Source: Pseudogymnoascus destructans
Taxonomy: Eukaryota; Ascomycota; Leotiomycetes; Thelebolales; Thelebolaceae
Direction: 5' to 3'
Length of the DNA stretch: 64,000 nt
Assembly: GCF_001641265.1 (NCBI RefSeq)
Contig: NW_020167534.1
Location: 806,001-870,000, forward strand
This document shows, one piece after another, positions 53,103 through 63,540 of the stretch. The position numbers and the translations under genes are program-made. The first letter of the stretch is position 1. The number at the start of each line of letters is the position of its first letter. The notes beneath the pieces are model-generated. The model did no database searches, was not told where the DNA came from, and worked only from the letters and a program-made list of their open reading frames with translations.

Positions 53103-53669
53103 ATTTGCCTATTTTCAAGTTAGTATATAACATAAAATAGTAAATTAATAGTATTATAGATAGTACTATGTCGTACTTACTGATCTTGCATATAGTAACG
53201 ATGTAGAAGAAAGAAGAAAGAAGAAAGGAAGGGCAAAATAGTGAGGTTATAGCTTAACATCATAACAGGCGTTGATAGTACTACAATAAGTAGTACTATC
53301 AAAACAATAGTACTATAATAAGTAGTACTATCAAAGCAATAGGGGTAACTTAAACACATGATATTCTACACTATTGTTATCACGTGATGTCCATATTGGT
53401 TATATTGTGTATATTGTTTATATTATACTGTATTGCCAAGCTTTATTAGTGCCATATTGTGGAAATACAATATGGGAATTTCCTAGCAATATACTGCCAA
53501 GCCACACTATTGGCAACACTGAGGCTAATGGATCCATATCTGCATCTCGTAATCATAATTGACTCGCAACTTGCACTGTAGAGTACTGCTCTTTATAAAG
53601 AGTCTTAAACTGTTGTTCAAACTCTGTCTCCCAATTTTGTATTGAAAAGTCAAGCTCGCAAACCTTTTT

Positions 53670-53732
53670 GTTAAAGTGTGAGAGCTTCACACTAGGATTT
53701 AAGATCCTAGTGTGAAGCTCTCACACTTTAAC
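53670..53732. repeat. Perfect 29-bp inverted repeat in hAT-2 coding sequence
   Basis: Arms 53670-53698 and 53704-53732 are exactly complementary with a 5-nt spacer. The arm sequence continues the transposase frame (FVKVxELHTR-like) on one side only, so the second arm is an inverted duplication of coding sequence. It would form a strong hairpin. Confidence 0.9.
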
Positions 53733-53810
53733 AAAGATAGATCCAGTATTTGTGTATAGCTTGTTATAATACTTCTTAATCTTCTTCTCTGCAGCATCGA
53801 TTGCTAAAGT

Positions 53811-54179
53811 TGTAAGGATGCCTCACCTAGATACGCGAAGAACCTGCCTCAGAGCTGTTACGGTCACTACAAGCATGAAATCCGACTCGGTGTGGCTTCT
53901 AACCAGCAGAGGAGCACATAGCGAGTTACACTATAGTCGGGGACGGTAAGGGTGTAGGGTTCAGGGTCGATGCAGACCTGTTGCGGTGGAAGGTTCAGGG
54001 CTAGGGTTGGGATAACCGAGTCGGGCCCGTTTCGGGTACTTAAGGAAACAGACTCAACGGGGTTCCCCCTTCATCTTTTTTGTATCCTTCGTAGTAGACC
54101 TATAGGATAGCATCCGTTTAGCCTCCGACTCGCACTCTCATATGCTATTACTGTGAGCTGGGTGCCCTGTGTCCATACA
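53811..54179. mobile_element. Solo LTR B3 (369 bp, diverged subtype)
   Basis: Ends TGTAAGGA and TCCATACA; perfect 5-bp duplication AAAGT at 53806-53810 and 54180-54184. The last 180 bp or so match B1 and B2 closely, while the 5' half is unrelated and 111 bp longer, so this is a different subfamily or a recombinant LTR. It interrupts the hAT-2 transposase. Confidence 0.9.
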
Positions 54180-54569
54180 AAAGTCATCTTTGCTGCCCAT
54201 GGATATATCTTATGCTGTAGCCGGTGCCAAGTTCCAGCGTTGATAAGAGTTTTTGATATACTCCGCATGTATAGCAGACAGTAGGTCCAGCTGACGATCT
54301 AATGTTTGTTGTAAAGAAGTTGAATGGTCTTGTAAGATCAATGATGTATTCAATGTGCTTCTATTCTACCTCGCTAAGTCTAAACATATGAGCACCATGA
54401 TAGCCTCGGGTATATTGATTGATTGTTGACTTGAGTTGCTATGCTCGCAGAAGCATATGGCATGTCGAATCCCATCCTGTTGATACATCTTAGTTGAAGA
54501 AGTCTCTGAGATGGTTGACCCCGGTTCATGTTTGCCTTTTGCAAAGTCATAAACCTGTTCCTTCGAGTA

Positions 54570-56731
54570 ATCGTTGGTTTCTAAACCACCGCCTGGAGGC
54601 AGTTGGCGAAAGCGATCCTTGCTCTCTTGGCAAACGCGAGTGCATCCAATGTGACATCAGGACAACGCGACTATCTGGACAACAATTGACACGTAAAGTT
54701 ACAATCATGTCAATTGATATAGCTAGAAACGAAGCTATTCAAAAAGCAATTGATTTCCTAAATCAGAACCCAACGGAGACTATCGCCGCAGCAGCTAGAA
54801 TCTACCATGTACTCCCAACTACACTCTGTATGCGACGCATGGTGCAACGCCAACCACCAAAGCCTCGCGGAGGTAACAACAGAATACTTTCAGATATACA
54901 AGTTATAGCTATACAAAGATACATTCAATGGTCATATGAAAATGGGTACGGTGCAACGAAGCCAATGGTGTTTAATGCTATCTGCCAACTACTAGCAGCT
55001 GAAATCCTGACGCATCCACCACCGTCTCAATGGTGGTTCCAGACTTGGATTAAGACTCAACATGAGACTTTCCACACCATTAAAACACAGCCAATTGAAG
55101 CAGCACGTGTTGCTTCTCATGATGTATCAGCTATCAAAGAATGGTTTCATGGATTCAAAGATGTGTGTAATCAATTAGATGTTACTGCAGCTAACATCTA
55201 CAACTTTGATGAAGTTGGGTTCCAAGTGGGAATGAGCACCGGTGAACATGTGTTAGTGCCAACAGCAATAAAGGAGGTACGTTATATGTACTCATCTTAC
55301 ATTATATTATTCTAATTTGTATAGCTTTATATACAAGGTCCAGAGAATCGTCAAAGTCTCACAGTAATAGGGACAATTTCAGCTGCTGGCATTGTACTTC
55401 CACCATTCCTAATAATTCAAGGAAAGCTTCATATGGAAAGTTGGTACCATGATAATCTACATGGTCATGAGAGAGTTGCAGTATCAGATTCAGGATATAC
55501 AAACTCTGAGCTCGCAATGGAATATCTACAGCATTTTATTCAACATTCTGCACCCTCTACAAAGACGAAGTTGCTTATAATGGACTCTCACATTTCTCAT
55601 GAAGTTCCAGAATTTATAATACTTGCACATCAAAACAACATACATTTACATGTATTCCCTTCTCACCTTACACATATACTACAACCTCTTGACGTTACAG
55701 TATTTGCACTTTATAAGCATTGGCACCGCCGTGCTACTCAACAAGCAATTCAGAATTTTGATGTTGACTATAATGTTATTTCATTCTTCCGAGACTTACC
55801 TACAATCCGAACACAAACGTTTACAAAGGAAAACTGTATGAAAGCATTTAGAGACTCTGGTATTTGGCCACCAAACTATGAGAAGATAGAAAAGAAAGTG
55901 GCAATATACGCAAAACCAGCACTTTTAGAAACACCAATCTTTCAAATTGGAGTCAAAGATTTGAAGAGATTCTTAGTTCACCATCACGGCAAAAGTGGAC
56001 ATCTTCTTATACAGAGATTCAAGTACAGTTGACAGAAAGTACTTTGGTTACCTCAGAGCTTATGCAAATTACTACTATTATGTCTGAGCAAAGACAACGG
56101 AAAGTTAGAAGCAGAAAATCTATTCAAAAGGGTGGAGCTGTTACAGTTGAACAAGCACGGAAGAAGATTCATACGAAGATAGTAAAGGAGCAAGAGAGAG
56201 AAGAAGCAAGAGAGAGAAGAGAGAGAAAGCGCATGGTTAACCTTGAGTATAAGCTGCAGCTCCGTGCTGGCATTGATGCACGGAGAGCGGAACGGGTACG
56301 GAAAAGGGAATTACTTGAATTCCAAAGGAGTAACCCAGACACTGAGCTACCAAGGGAGTTACTCCAAGTAATCATAGACCCTGATATTAAGCGTAGGAGA
56401 CAGAAGGAAGAGGAGGAGAAGGAGGAGCAGTTGCACTGGCAATTGGCCACTGAAGTAAGCAGTTTTGTTGACTTTGCAGACCTTGACTACGACATGATCC
56501 ACAGTGCAAGTGACAGTGTAAGTGATAATGAATCACTGCCCGACAATATAGATCCTAACCTATTTAATTAATCAATTATATCTACGTTCATTGCTGTTTG
56601 TTGTCCAGATAGTCGCGTTGTCCTGATGTCGCATTGGACGCGTTCGCGTTTGCCGAGAGAGCAAGGATGGCTTTCGCAGCAAGGATCGCTTTCGCCAACC
56701 GCCTCCAGGCGGTGGTTTGGAAACCAACAAT
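54570..56731. mobile_element. Second Fot1/pogo-like transposon (Fot-2), nearly intact
   Basis: 2162 bp with long inverted ends of about 110-130 bp: left from ATCGTTGGTTTC, right (reverse) from ATTGTTGGTTTC. The right copy holds an extra internal duplication of the GCGAAAGC-type segment. TA flanks are at 54568-54569 and 56732-56733. It carries a two-exon transposase gene on the plus strand. Confidence 0.88.
54707..56571 (+). pseudogene. Fot-2 transposase with one frameshift
   Basis: Exon 1 54707-55276 (from MSIDIARNEAIQKAIDFLNQ), a 48-nt intron (GTACGT to TATAG), and exon 2 from 55325. Catalytic motifs are present: NFDEVGFQVG, KLLIMDSHISH and THILQPLDVTVF. Near 56000 the frame changes by one nucleotide at GGCAAAAGTGG; the old frame stops at 56032 and the correct one continues with WTSSYTEIQVQLTEST to the stop at 56571. 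No other damage is visible, so either one recent indel or an assembly error in the A-run explains it. Confidence 0.85.
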
Positions 56732-57140
56732 TATATCCTCAAAAAAAACTTCGCGAGGAACGACGCAACTTTAACAAGTTATTATATCACAATGACATGG
56801 CCAAAAATTACAAACGGCACACTAAATGAAAGATCTCCATTGTGGCTTCAATGTAAAATTAATTCTACGTAATTATGGTGAGATTTGGTTGATCCTCACG
56901 CTCAATTGTCTCATTTTCTCCTTGACTTTCTTGCTGCTAGGGGCGCAGCGCTATCCGCGGCCCGCAGCTGAAAAACTAGCCAAAACAGGTTACAACGGAC
57001 CCATTCCGTTGGGAATCTGACCAACCAATGGCCGTTTAAGGGGCCTAAAACGGACGCCAGTCCATTTAGGGTAGTGATAACGAACGGCAGTTAGTGCCGT
57101 TGAACGGGATAACGAGAAAACTATCGACCACACTGACGCC
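56732..57140. other. Unassigned spacer with small inverted motif
   Basis: About 400 bp between Fot-2 and the pogo-3 remnant. A small palindromic segment (ACGGCAGTTAGTGCCGT near 57074-57090) is visible. No gene recognised. Confidence 0.4.
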
Positions 57141-59713
57141 AAGTACATAGCTAAGCCTGCTCTATAGAACTACCCTCCCTATGTGTATTTTCTCTCCTAG
57201 CATCAACTATACCCTTTTCTAGCCGTATTGCATTAGCTTTAGGTGCTAAAAGTGAACCTCTAAGCTATAGGCAGCTCTTTTTAGCCCTCTGGCATTTGCT
57301 TAGTAGCTCATTTTCTATACAAAGCTCCTAGTTCTTAGCTTTAAGAAGGACAGTCTGTGTGCTAGCATTAAGATACCTTTAGCCTAGGTGTCATACTGAC
57401 ATTCGTTGCACTCAGTTTGCTATCAAACTCAAGAGCAAACTTAGAAATCTCCTCCAGAAACCTACAAGTCACTATACATATTTTGGCTTGTCACACCAAC
57501 AACAAGAGCAATACTACTCAATGATTGCTACAACCCTCTATGATTCATTACACGTCATTGCTCCTTAGTTACTGGGCCGATATGACCACATAGCATATCT
57601 CTACAACCCTCTATGATTCATTACATGACATCACTCCTTAGTTACTGGGCTAATACTACACATGACATATCTCTATCAACTAGAGGCCTAGGAACATGAA
57701 CGATAGCTCCAAAAGCTTCTACAACCCTCTATGATTCATTACACGTCATCGCTCCTTAGTTACCCACAAGATTGGTTAAGTTATGACATAATTTGTCTAT
57801 AGGGGTACTCTGACCTTGGACCTCCTTTCACTTCCTATAGGCTAGGAACCTAGGAGATGGTTCTATGGGATTCTCTTACGTCGACTACAGTTACCAAGCC
57901 TGGTTAGTCATGTAAAGTCTTGGAAAATGAGAGAACTACACTCCTTTAGCATAAATAGGATTGCCCTTTCCTTAAGAAAGGGCAAGCAGACAATACAGTA
58001 AATCGACTATCACATACTTCCACGTCTTTTCCAAGCTTCCAAGCATTGATCTTGTTATTCCTTGTTTCTGAAAAGTCAGTGAGGTGCTAACCTCTGACTT
58101 ATCCCTGAGTTCTCAGACTCAACATTTGTTACAACTTGTCTAAACCACTCCACTACATCATACACCTGATTGCTGCATTGTGGAATAGTCTAAGCTACGA
58201 CCCTTTGGCTCTTTTTCCTAAGACAGTGTGTTGTCTTAGTAAAATCATCCCTTCCTTGGGTGGCTAGATTCTCAGATCTGGTGCACCCACCATTACACTA
58301 GGCGTCGACTACGTTATATAAATGGGTTAGAGAGCTACCCTAATGCCTAGCAATCCTAGATTTCAAGGAGTAGAGCTTTGTACAGCCTTAATTGCTATAG
58401 TTGGCATTTTTAGACCCTAGAAGGTAGCAGTTCCTAGCTGAGAGTTTGACGGTGTAGGCATTCTAGGCTTAAAATCCAGCTAAGAAATTACTGTTTTAGG
58501 GTCGTATAGAACAAGGCCAGTTGCTCGGAAAGCTAGCTCGTACATTCTCTTCTCCTATTGAAGCAAAAAAGGCCTGCTAGAAGGCAGGAAAGAAGTTGTC
58601 TTTAGTAATGTGAGTTATATGCCTCTACATCATCTGCTTAATTGCCTTGCTATACAAAGTTTTTAAAGGGCTAAAACAGCCTACATCGAGAGGCTAGAGG
58701 ATATGCGATGAATAGGGAGGCATACAAAGCAGTATAATATTGTTAAGCTTGTAGAAATCATTGAATTCAGTAGCCTAGTGGCTGTTGTAGCCGTCAAGGA
58801 TTAGAAGTCTATATCTACTAGTTGTACAAGGCTTAGTACATCCCTCAAAGTGATTCAACTAATCTAGGCCTATCGCGTTTGTATCTAGCCATTTTCGCTT
58901 AGATGGATCTGCTAGGTTGGTGGGAATTGGCCATTAGTACGGAGTATACTAGGAGAGGAGGTGATATTTGCCCTTAACAATGATATATGGCGGCATTGCC
59001 TAGCCATCTACACATACACCCTAGATTACAGAAACCCATTCCCGATTGCTAGGCTGCTTTGTACGAGGTCTGTCCCATCGGTTACAACCTTAGTATGCGA
59101 GAGCATTCCCATCAAAAACCCAGTTTCATCAAAGTTGTAGATGTCTGAGTTGACAATGCCGTATTTTGCAATTGTATTCTGTACAAGTGCAAACCAAGCT
59201 TGTATAATCTTAGGATCTTCAGCTAGGGCCCTCTGGTAGTCAATTCGACATCGAAAATGCATATTAAGGGCTGGTTGGCGTCGTACGAAGTTCCCTGCCT
59301 ATCGTGAGCTAACACAAGTTCCGTCGCGTATCCTAAGGAGGCGATTGGCCATATCTTGTATATCTTCGAGCGGGGGCGGAAATCCCGCTCAATTAGATCA
59401 ATAATACGATCAAGAAGCATACTCTCTTTAGTATTAGTCAACTTCCTCCCATTTGCAGTTATATTGCGTCTTGATAGTTTTCTAGCGCGTCAGTCAGCCA
59501 AAGTCGCCTGGGGAACCTTATAGATACCTGCTGCAGCTCGTTCGGTAAGTTTAGGGTCGTTTTTAAGAGCTTCAATTACTAGGATTATACGGCTTTTGTT
59601 TGAAGTAGATTCCATTTTTGTACGTAGAGGGAAATAGTTGCAAAGTAAAAGGTGGTGGAAATGGTGGAAAGTGGCCGACTCGCTTGGGTGGCCGACTCGT
59701 TATACATGTACGT
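57141..59713 (-). mobile_element. RIP-degraded pogo-like element (pogo-3), interrupted by LTR C2
   Basis: The right end is ACGTACATGTATAACGA in reverse, at 59713 next to a TA; the left end is lost or unrecognisable, so 57141 is approximate. The minus-strand transposase starts MESTSNKSRI at 59615 and shows DIYNFDETGFLMGM near 59150, but many stops and TA/CTAG-rich sequence break it, the pattern of C-to-T mutation at CpA sites. The terminal 17 bp are shared with the MITE at 51284-51970. Confidence 0.75.
57389..58297. mobile_element. Solo LTR C2 (909 bp)
   Basis: Starts TGTCATACTGACATTCG and ends CACCATTACA; perfect 5-bp duplication CTAGG at 57384-57388 and 58298-58302. Nearly identical to C1 in reverse orientation and of identical length. 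It is much less mutated than the pogo-3 element around it, so it inserted after RIP. Confidence 0.92.
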
Positions 59714-59968
59714 TAATCATGATTATAATTGATCTTCTAACCCTCGTCTTGTAGGTGCGTACTCCTTCCTCCCGCAAACATAGAGTCTGCATGTCACCTT
59801 TCAGTCGCTCCTTCCTCCTTCCCTCCAGAAGGCACAAAACCACCATGCTATATAACGCCCCTCCAATGTCCCCCTCATCGCAGCAACAAACGTGAGTCTC
59901 CATCTACTACAAACACTACTACCAAACGTCTACACAAAAACCTCTTCCCCAAAGCCCCTCCAACAACC

Positions 59969-60771
59969 ATGTCCGACGACGACATCTACGTCGCCCTTCA
60001 CCAAATGTGCGAGTTGATGGGTGAGCTCCGGGGCGCAGCGGGCGCAGCGCTCGATATATGCGGAAAATATCTCACCGCGCGCGACGATTTACGAGCGGGC
60101 CAGGCAAAGATCGATATTCTGCAGCAATTGAACGGGAGGGCATTGGACTATGATAAACTTGATCCCCGGGCGCTCGAGCGGATGATGGAGGGTATGGTTA
60201 AGACGAGTCAGAAGCTGGGGAATGTTATTGCGGGTGTGCAGATTAGCTTGGAGAGGTTGGTAGATGCCGCCAAGGGGTATAAGAAGGCGGGGAGTGAGAA
60301 GATGTGGAATGCGTGGTTGATATACCAGAGGCTATTGCCGTTGGCTGATGGGTTGTCGGAGGAGTATGATGTGATGGGGGAGTTGTGAAGGTTGCGGGGA
60401 AGGAGGATCAGGAGGGCATCTTGCGTGACTTGAACGGAGGGGTGAAGATGGGGAGGGAGGTGGTGGCGAAGTTGCTGAAGATGATGGAGTTGTGGAGTTG
60501 GTCGAGTGAGTGGGTGATTGAGCTGACGGTATTGAGGGAGGCGGTGGTGAGTGTGAGGGAGGAGGTGGCCGATGAGAAGATGACTATGACTATGGCGCTG
60601 AATACTGTGAATCCGACGAGGAGGGGGGAGATGAGGCGTCAGAGGAGGTGGACCTGCAGGACTGTGGAGGTGCGAGTTTGGGTTCGACACTTTGGGTTGG
60701 TTGGCTGTGATGGGCTCCTATTCCTCGATTGTCTCGCAAGACACAAGGGCACAACGACGAAACAAAAATAG
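59969..60771 (+). CDS. Uncharacterised helical protein, split by a one-base frame change
   Basis: The first frame (59969-60388) encodes 139 residues starting MSDDDIYVALHQMCELMGEL and is helical. At 60385-60388 it stops at TGA, while the frame one base earlier is open at once (VAGKEDQEGILRDLNGG) and stays helical to about 60630. Together the parts resemble one coiled protein of about 220 residues whose frame is broken near 60385. Whether this is a real short gene followed by noise or a frameshifted gene I cannot decide. The family is not recognised. Confidence 0.5.
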
Positions 60772-61266
60772 ACATTGATACTCTTCTTCAATGCCATCTC
60801 TTACACCTTTATCCCCCTTTTAAAATCGTCGTCAAAGGAAACAGACATCCCCATCCGGCGCCCCCGTCCCTCCCAACAAAGGTTCAAACCCATTAAAGCC
60901 ACACCGTTCGAGTCCGAAAACAGCCCTCGAACTCTTCTGTAAAGAATCTCTTGTCCCTCGCCGACTCACCCTTTCGTCCCAACTTCCTCTCCTTTCATTG
61001 CTCGTGTCGTATCCCCGGCTTTCATACACAATTTGCATTTATTATCCCCAACTTTCATCCGAGTATCAATTGAAATTCTGCATTCCTTCTCCAGTCATAT
61101 TCCCCATTCCCATATCAGAGTTTGATAATTCCCTGAACGAGTTTGATACTCGGAAAAAGCTCGAAATTATCGTTTTATACACCACACCACACCACACCAC
61201 ACAAGAAAGCACCATACAGCACCACACAGCGCCATACAACACAATACAACAGCAACACCATACAAA
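60772..61266. other. Intergenic / 5' leader region
   Basis: 495 bp. The last 90 bp (about 61178-61265) are a CA-rich run with repeated CACCACAC and ACAATACAAC, like a long fungal 5' leader, directly before the ATG of the Lys/Ala-rich ORF. No gene seen in the rest. Confidence 0.45.
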
Positions 61267-61890
61267 ATGCCTCCCCGAATCCAACGGCAACGCGACCCCA
61301 GAGTAACCCGCATAACCCGCGCCGACGTCCGCGCCAACCCCGCCGTCCAAGCCGCCGTCAACGCCAACGTGCTCGCCTCCCAAGGCCTCGCCAAACCGCC
61401 CACAGCCGCAGAAACCGCTGGCATCGAACAAAGTGTTGTGGATGGCCGAAACAATCGTCCACCGCCATCGCGTAAAAAGAAGAGAAATGCGGGTGCGAAG
61501 CCAACGGGGATCGAGCCAAAGAAAAAGGAGACGAAGGAGGAGAGGCGTTTAAGGAGGAGGAAGGGGAAGGCGGAGGCTGCTAAGAAAGCTGCTGAGAAGG
61601 CTGCTAAGAAGGCTGCTACGAGAGTTGCTGAGGCTGCTGAGGCTGTTGAGGCTGCCAAGGTTCTTGAAGCTGTCGAAGCTGCAAAGGCCCTTGAGGCTAT
61701 TAAAGCCGCCGGAGCTGAGGCGGCGAAGAATAAGGGTGGCAAACCTGGTAAGGATAAGAATGGGGAGAAAACAAAATCTAAGTCAGGTAAGAGCGGTGGT
61801 CCGTCTACGCCGCCTACCAGTGTTGATCCTACTGGCGGCAGCGGTGGTGTAGCTCCAAGATCAGCGGCACCGAGCTCCAAACGCGGCTGA
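61267..61890 (+). CDS. Lys/Ala-rich low-complexity protein, 207 aa
   Basis: Begins MPPRIQRQRDPRVTRITRAD. The middle holds a basic stretch (SRKKKRNAG, then KKKETKEERRLRRRK), followed by an Ala/Lys/Glu helix (residues about 95-160) and a Gly/Ser/Lys-rich tail. It is similar in style to nuclear or chromatin-associated low-complexity proteins, but no family is recognised. A 237-aa antisense ORF over the same stretch is hydrophobic and repetitive and looks like a shadow. It may be the first exon of a longer gene continuing to about 63055. Confidence 0.5.
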   Translation: MPPRIQRQRDPRVTRITRADVRANPAVQAAVNANVLASQGLAKPPTAAETAGIEQSVVDGRNNRPPPSRKKKRNAGAKPTGIEPKKKETKEERRLRRRKGKAEAAKKAAEKAAKKAATRVAEAAEAVEAAKVLEAVEAAKALEAIKAAGAEAAKNKGGKPGKDKNGEKTKSKSGKSGGPSTPPTSVDPTGGSGGVAPRSAAPSSKRG

Positions 61891-63055
61891 AGAACGTAAA
61901 GTGGGGAAAGCTCAGCGAGGAGGTTAAAGTGGAACTGCCTTCGTCAGAGCGGGAGGGACCGTGGAGTAGTGGGAGAAAAAGCATGCGGAGAAAGAGGCTT
62001 TGGATAGGCTTACTGAGCAAATTGTATATGTGTCTTCAGAGGAGGAGAGTGGACAGGAAGAGGGTGGAGAGGAAGAGGGTGGAGAGGAAGAGGGTGGAGA
62101 GGAAGAGGGTGGAGAGGAAGAGGGTGGAGAAGAAGAGGGTGGAGAATAAGAGGGTGGAGAGGAAGAGGGTGGAAAATAAGAGGGTGGAGAGGAAGAGGGT
62201 AGAGAGGAGGGTAGCGAGGATACTGACGAAGAGTATAAAGATGCGGAGGTGGGGCTGAGCCAGAGACCGAGGGCGAAGAGGACGACATCCCCGGAGGGAG
62301 TATTTGCCCCGGCTCCAGAAGTGAGTCGGAGAATTGGGACGAACCGGGGACTGAGAGTGAACCAGAGATTGAAGGCGAAGAGGAAGAGGAAGAGGAATAT
62401 GTCTCCCATGATATTTCCTGTCCCGGTGATACCGATACCGAGAGTGAGGGGTGTGGGGAGGATTCGGGGAGCGAGAATGGTGAGGAGGGTTACTACCCAT
62501 GGGGTGGTTGCATTTACCCCCCCGGGTTTCTTTAATAACCTCGGGAGACTAACGCTCTCGTCTACCTCAAAAGAGAAGCAGACTTCTAGTACCCACCGGT
62601 GTAGCAGGGAAGAAGCGCAAGCCTGAAGACTCGCCCGAAGAAAAGCCTGCGAAGAAGACCAAGCTCGACGGCAATTCTGGCGGCAAAGTGATTATATGCC
62701 TCGGGCCAAGAGACCGCACTCCCAAACGCTGGGACATAAGCGAAAAACAGCTGTGCCGCAGGATCCTTCAAAGGCGAAGAAACCCGCCGTGACGAAGCGC
62801 AAGCGTGGCGAGTTGCCCGGGCCAATCCTCCCCTCAGGGAAGAAGCGCAAGGGCAGAAGCACAAAGGCGACGACTTGCCCGAGCCAGATCCCTTTAAGAG
62901 AACAAAGCGGGGAGATTATCTGCCCGTTGCCAGAATCCCCGCCAAAGAAGAGTAAACGTGACCAGGGCATCATATGCGCGATACCAACAAGCTGGGCTAT
63001 CAACCGCCGGGAGCGACGCGCGAAGCGCGAAGAAGAACTGAGGGACAAAGCGTAA
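61891..63055 (+). other. Low-complexity coding-like region (acidic then basic)
   Basis: After the Lys/Ala-rich ORF, plus-strand frames encode first an acidic region (EEEGG repeats, then EGEEDDIPGG and EGEEEEEEEY near 62265-62400) and then a basic one with nuclear-localisation-like motifs (GKKRKPEDSP near 62610; TKRKRGELPG and RRERRAKREEEL to 63055). Two in-frame TAA codons occur in the repeat tract and the frame changes more than once, so this is either a multi-exon fast-evolving gene or a decayed one. Confidence 0.4.
62056..62205. repeat. 15-bp minisatellite, 10 units
   Basis: Ten successive 15-bp units based on GGAAGAGGGTGGAGA, with a few single-base variants (GAATAAG twice). It encodes EEEGG in one frame and RKRVE-like repeats in another. 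Confidence 0.9.
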
Positions 63056-63540
63056 GAGCGCCGAGTCAGCTGAGAAGAAGTCATCGACGAAGAGTGTAAG
63101 TTATGAGGAGCCGAATGGTTCGAAGGAGGGTGGGGGTAAGAAGGTGGGGTGGCTTTGGTGAGGTGTTTGAAAGGTTTGAAGCAAGGGTTGTTTGTTTGGA
63201 GTTTTCTGGGGTTTGCTTGTTGATGTATGATAGATAGTGTTTGTTTGTTTGTTTCCATAGATTTGCTTGATGCGCTCGAGTTGGTGTTTTTGGGTGTTGG
63301 TTATATTTGTGTATTTATAGTAGCAAGGTCTCACGAGCAGGATCATCGGTATTGTGCGCTTGCCTTCCTTCAAAATTGATCTTGTCATTGTCCAGCCCCT
63401 GATATGATTTGAGCATGGAAGACAAGCGGATGAGCCTCTGCTCTCCACACAGGTATTGAACGCCGTCCCATCAAGAAAATACACAGTATAATACACACCC
63501 CCACCCCACCTCACCCCCACCTCACCCCCCTTCACCCCTC
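63056..63540. other. Intergenic region
   Basis: 485 bp between the low-complexity region and the kinase stop codon. GTTTGTTTGT runs near 63180-63250 and a C-rich CACCCC repeat near 63500-63535. No gene seen. Confidence 0.4.

Larger units (their letters stand above)
49865..53521. mobile_element. hAT-1 transposon (3657 bp), with 8-bp target duplication
   Basis: Terminal inverted repeats CAGTGTTGCCA and TGGCAACACTG, with further subterminal matches (CTTGGCAGTATATTG on both ends). The perfect 8-bp duplication AGGCTAAT lies at 49857-49864 and 53522-53529, the hallmark of hAT elements. It sits in the hAT-2 coding region. It contains a broken transposase (plus strand), solo LTR A2, a foldback MITE with solo LTR B2, and an intact cysteine-rich ORF on the minus strand. 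Confidence 0.93.
48925..54470 (-). pseudogene. hAT-2 transposase, decayed, interrupted by hAT-1 and LTR B3
   Basis: Minus-strand fragments: 54470-54180 (QHKIYPWAAKMT), 53810-53530 (LAIDAAEKKIKKYYNKLY, then NWETEFEQQFKTLYKEQY) and 49864-48925 (QQKEEQFSGLLAMAHDILCI, then LNPETIKSIMLVYYSRQY and an acidic tail). They join exactly when LTR B3 and hAT-1 are removed with one copy of each target duplication. The C-terminal part carries the hAT dimerisation region. A 57-nt intron with GTAAGT is visible near 49712-49768. In-frame stops show that it is dead. Confidence 0.78.

Noticed and set aside
61167..61880. 237-codon minus-strand frame over the Lys/Ala-rich ORF
   Set aside because: Hydrophobic Ala/Ser/Phe repeats are the complement of Lys/Glu/Ala codons; no start-site support.
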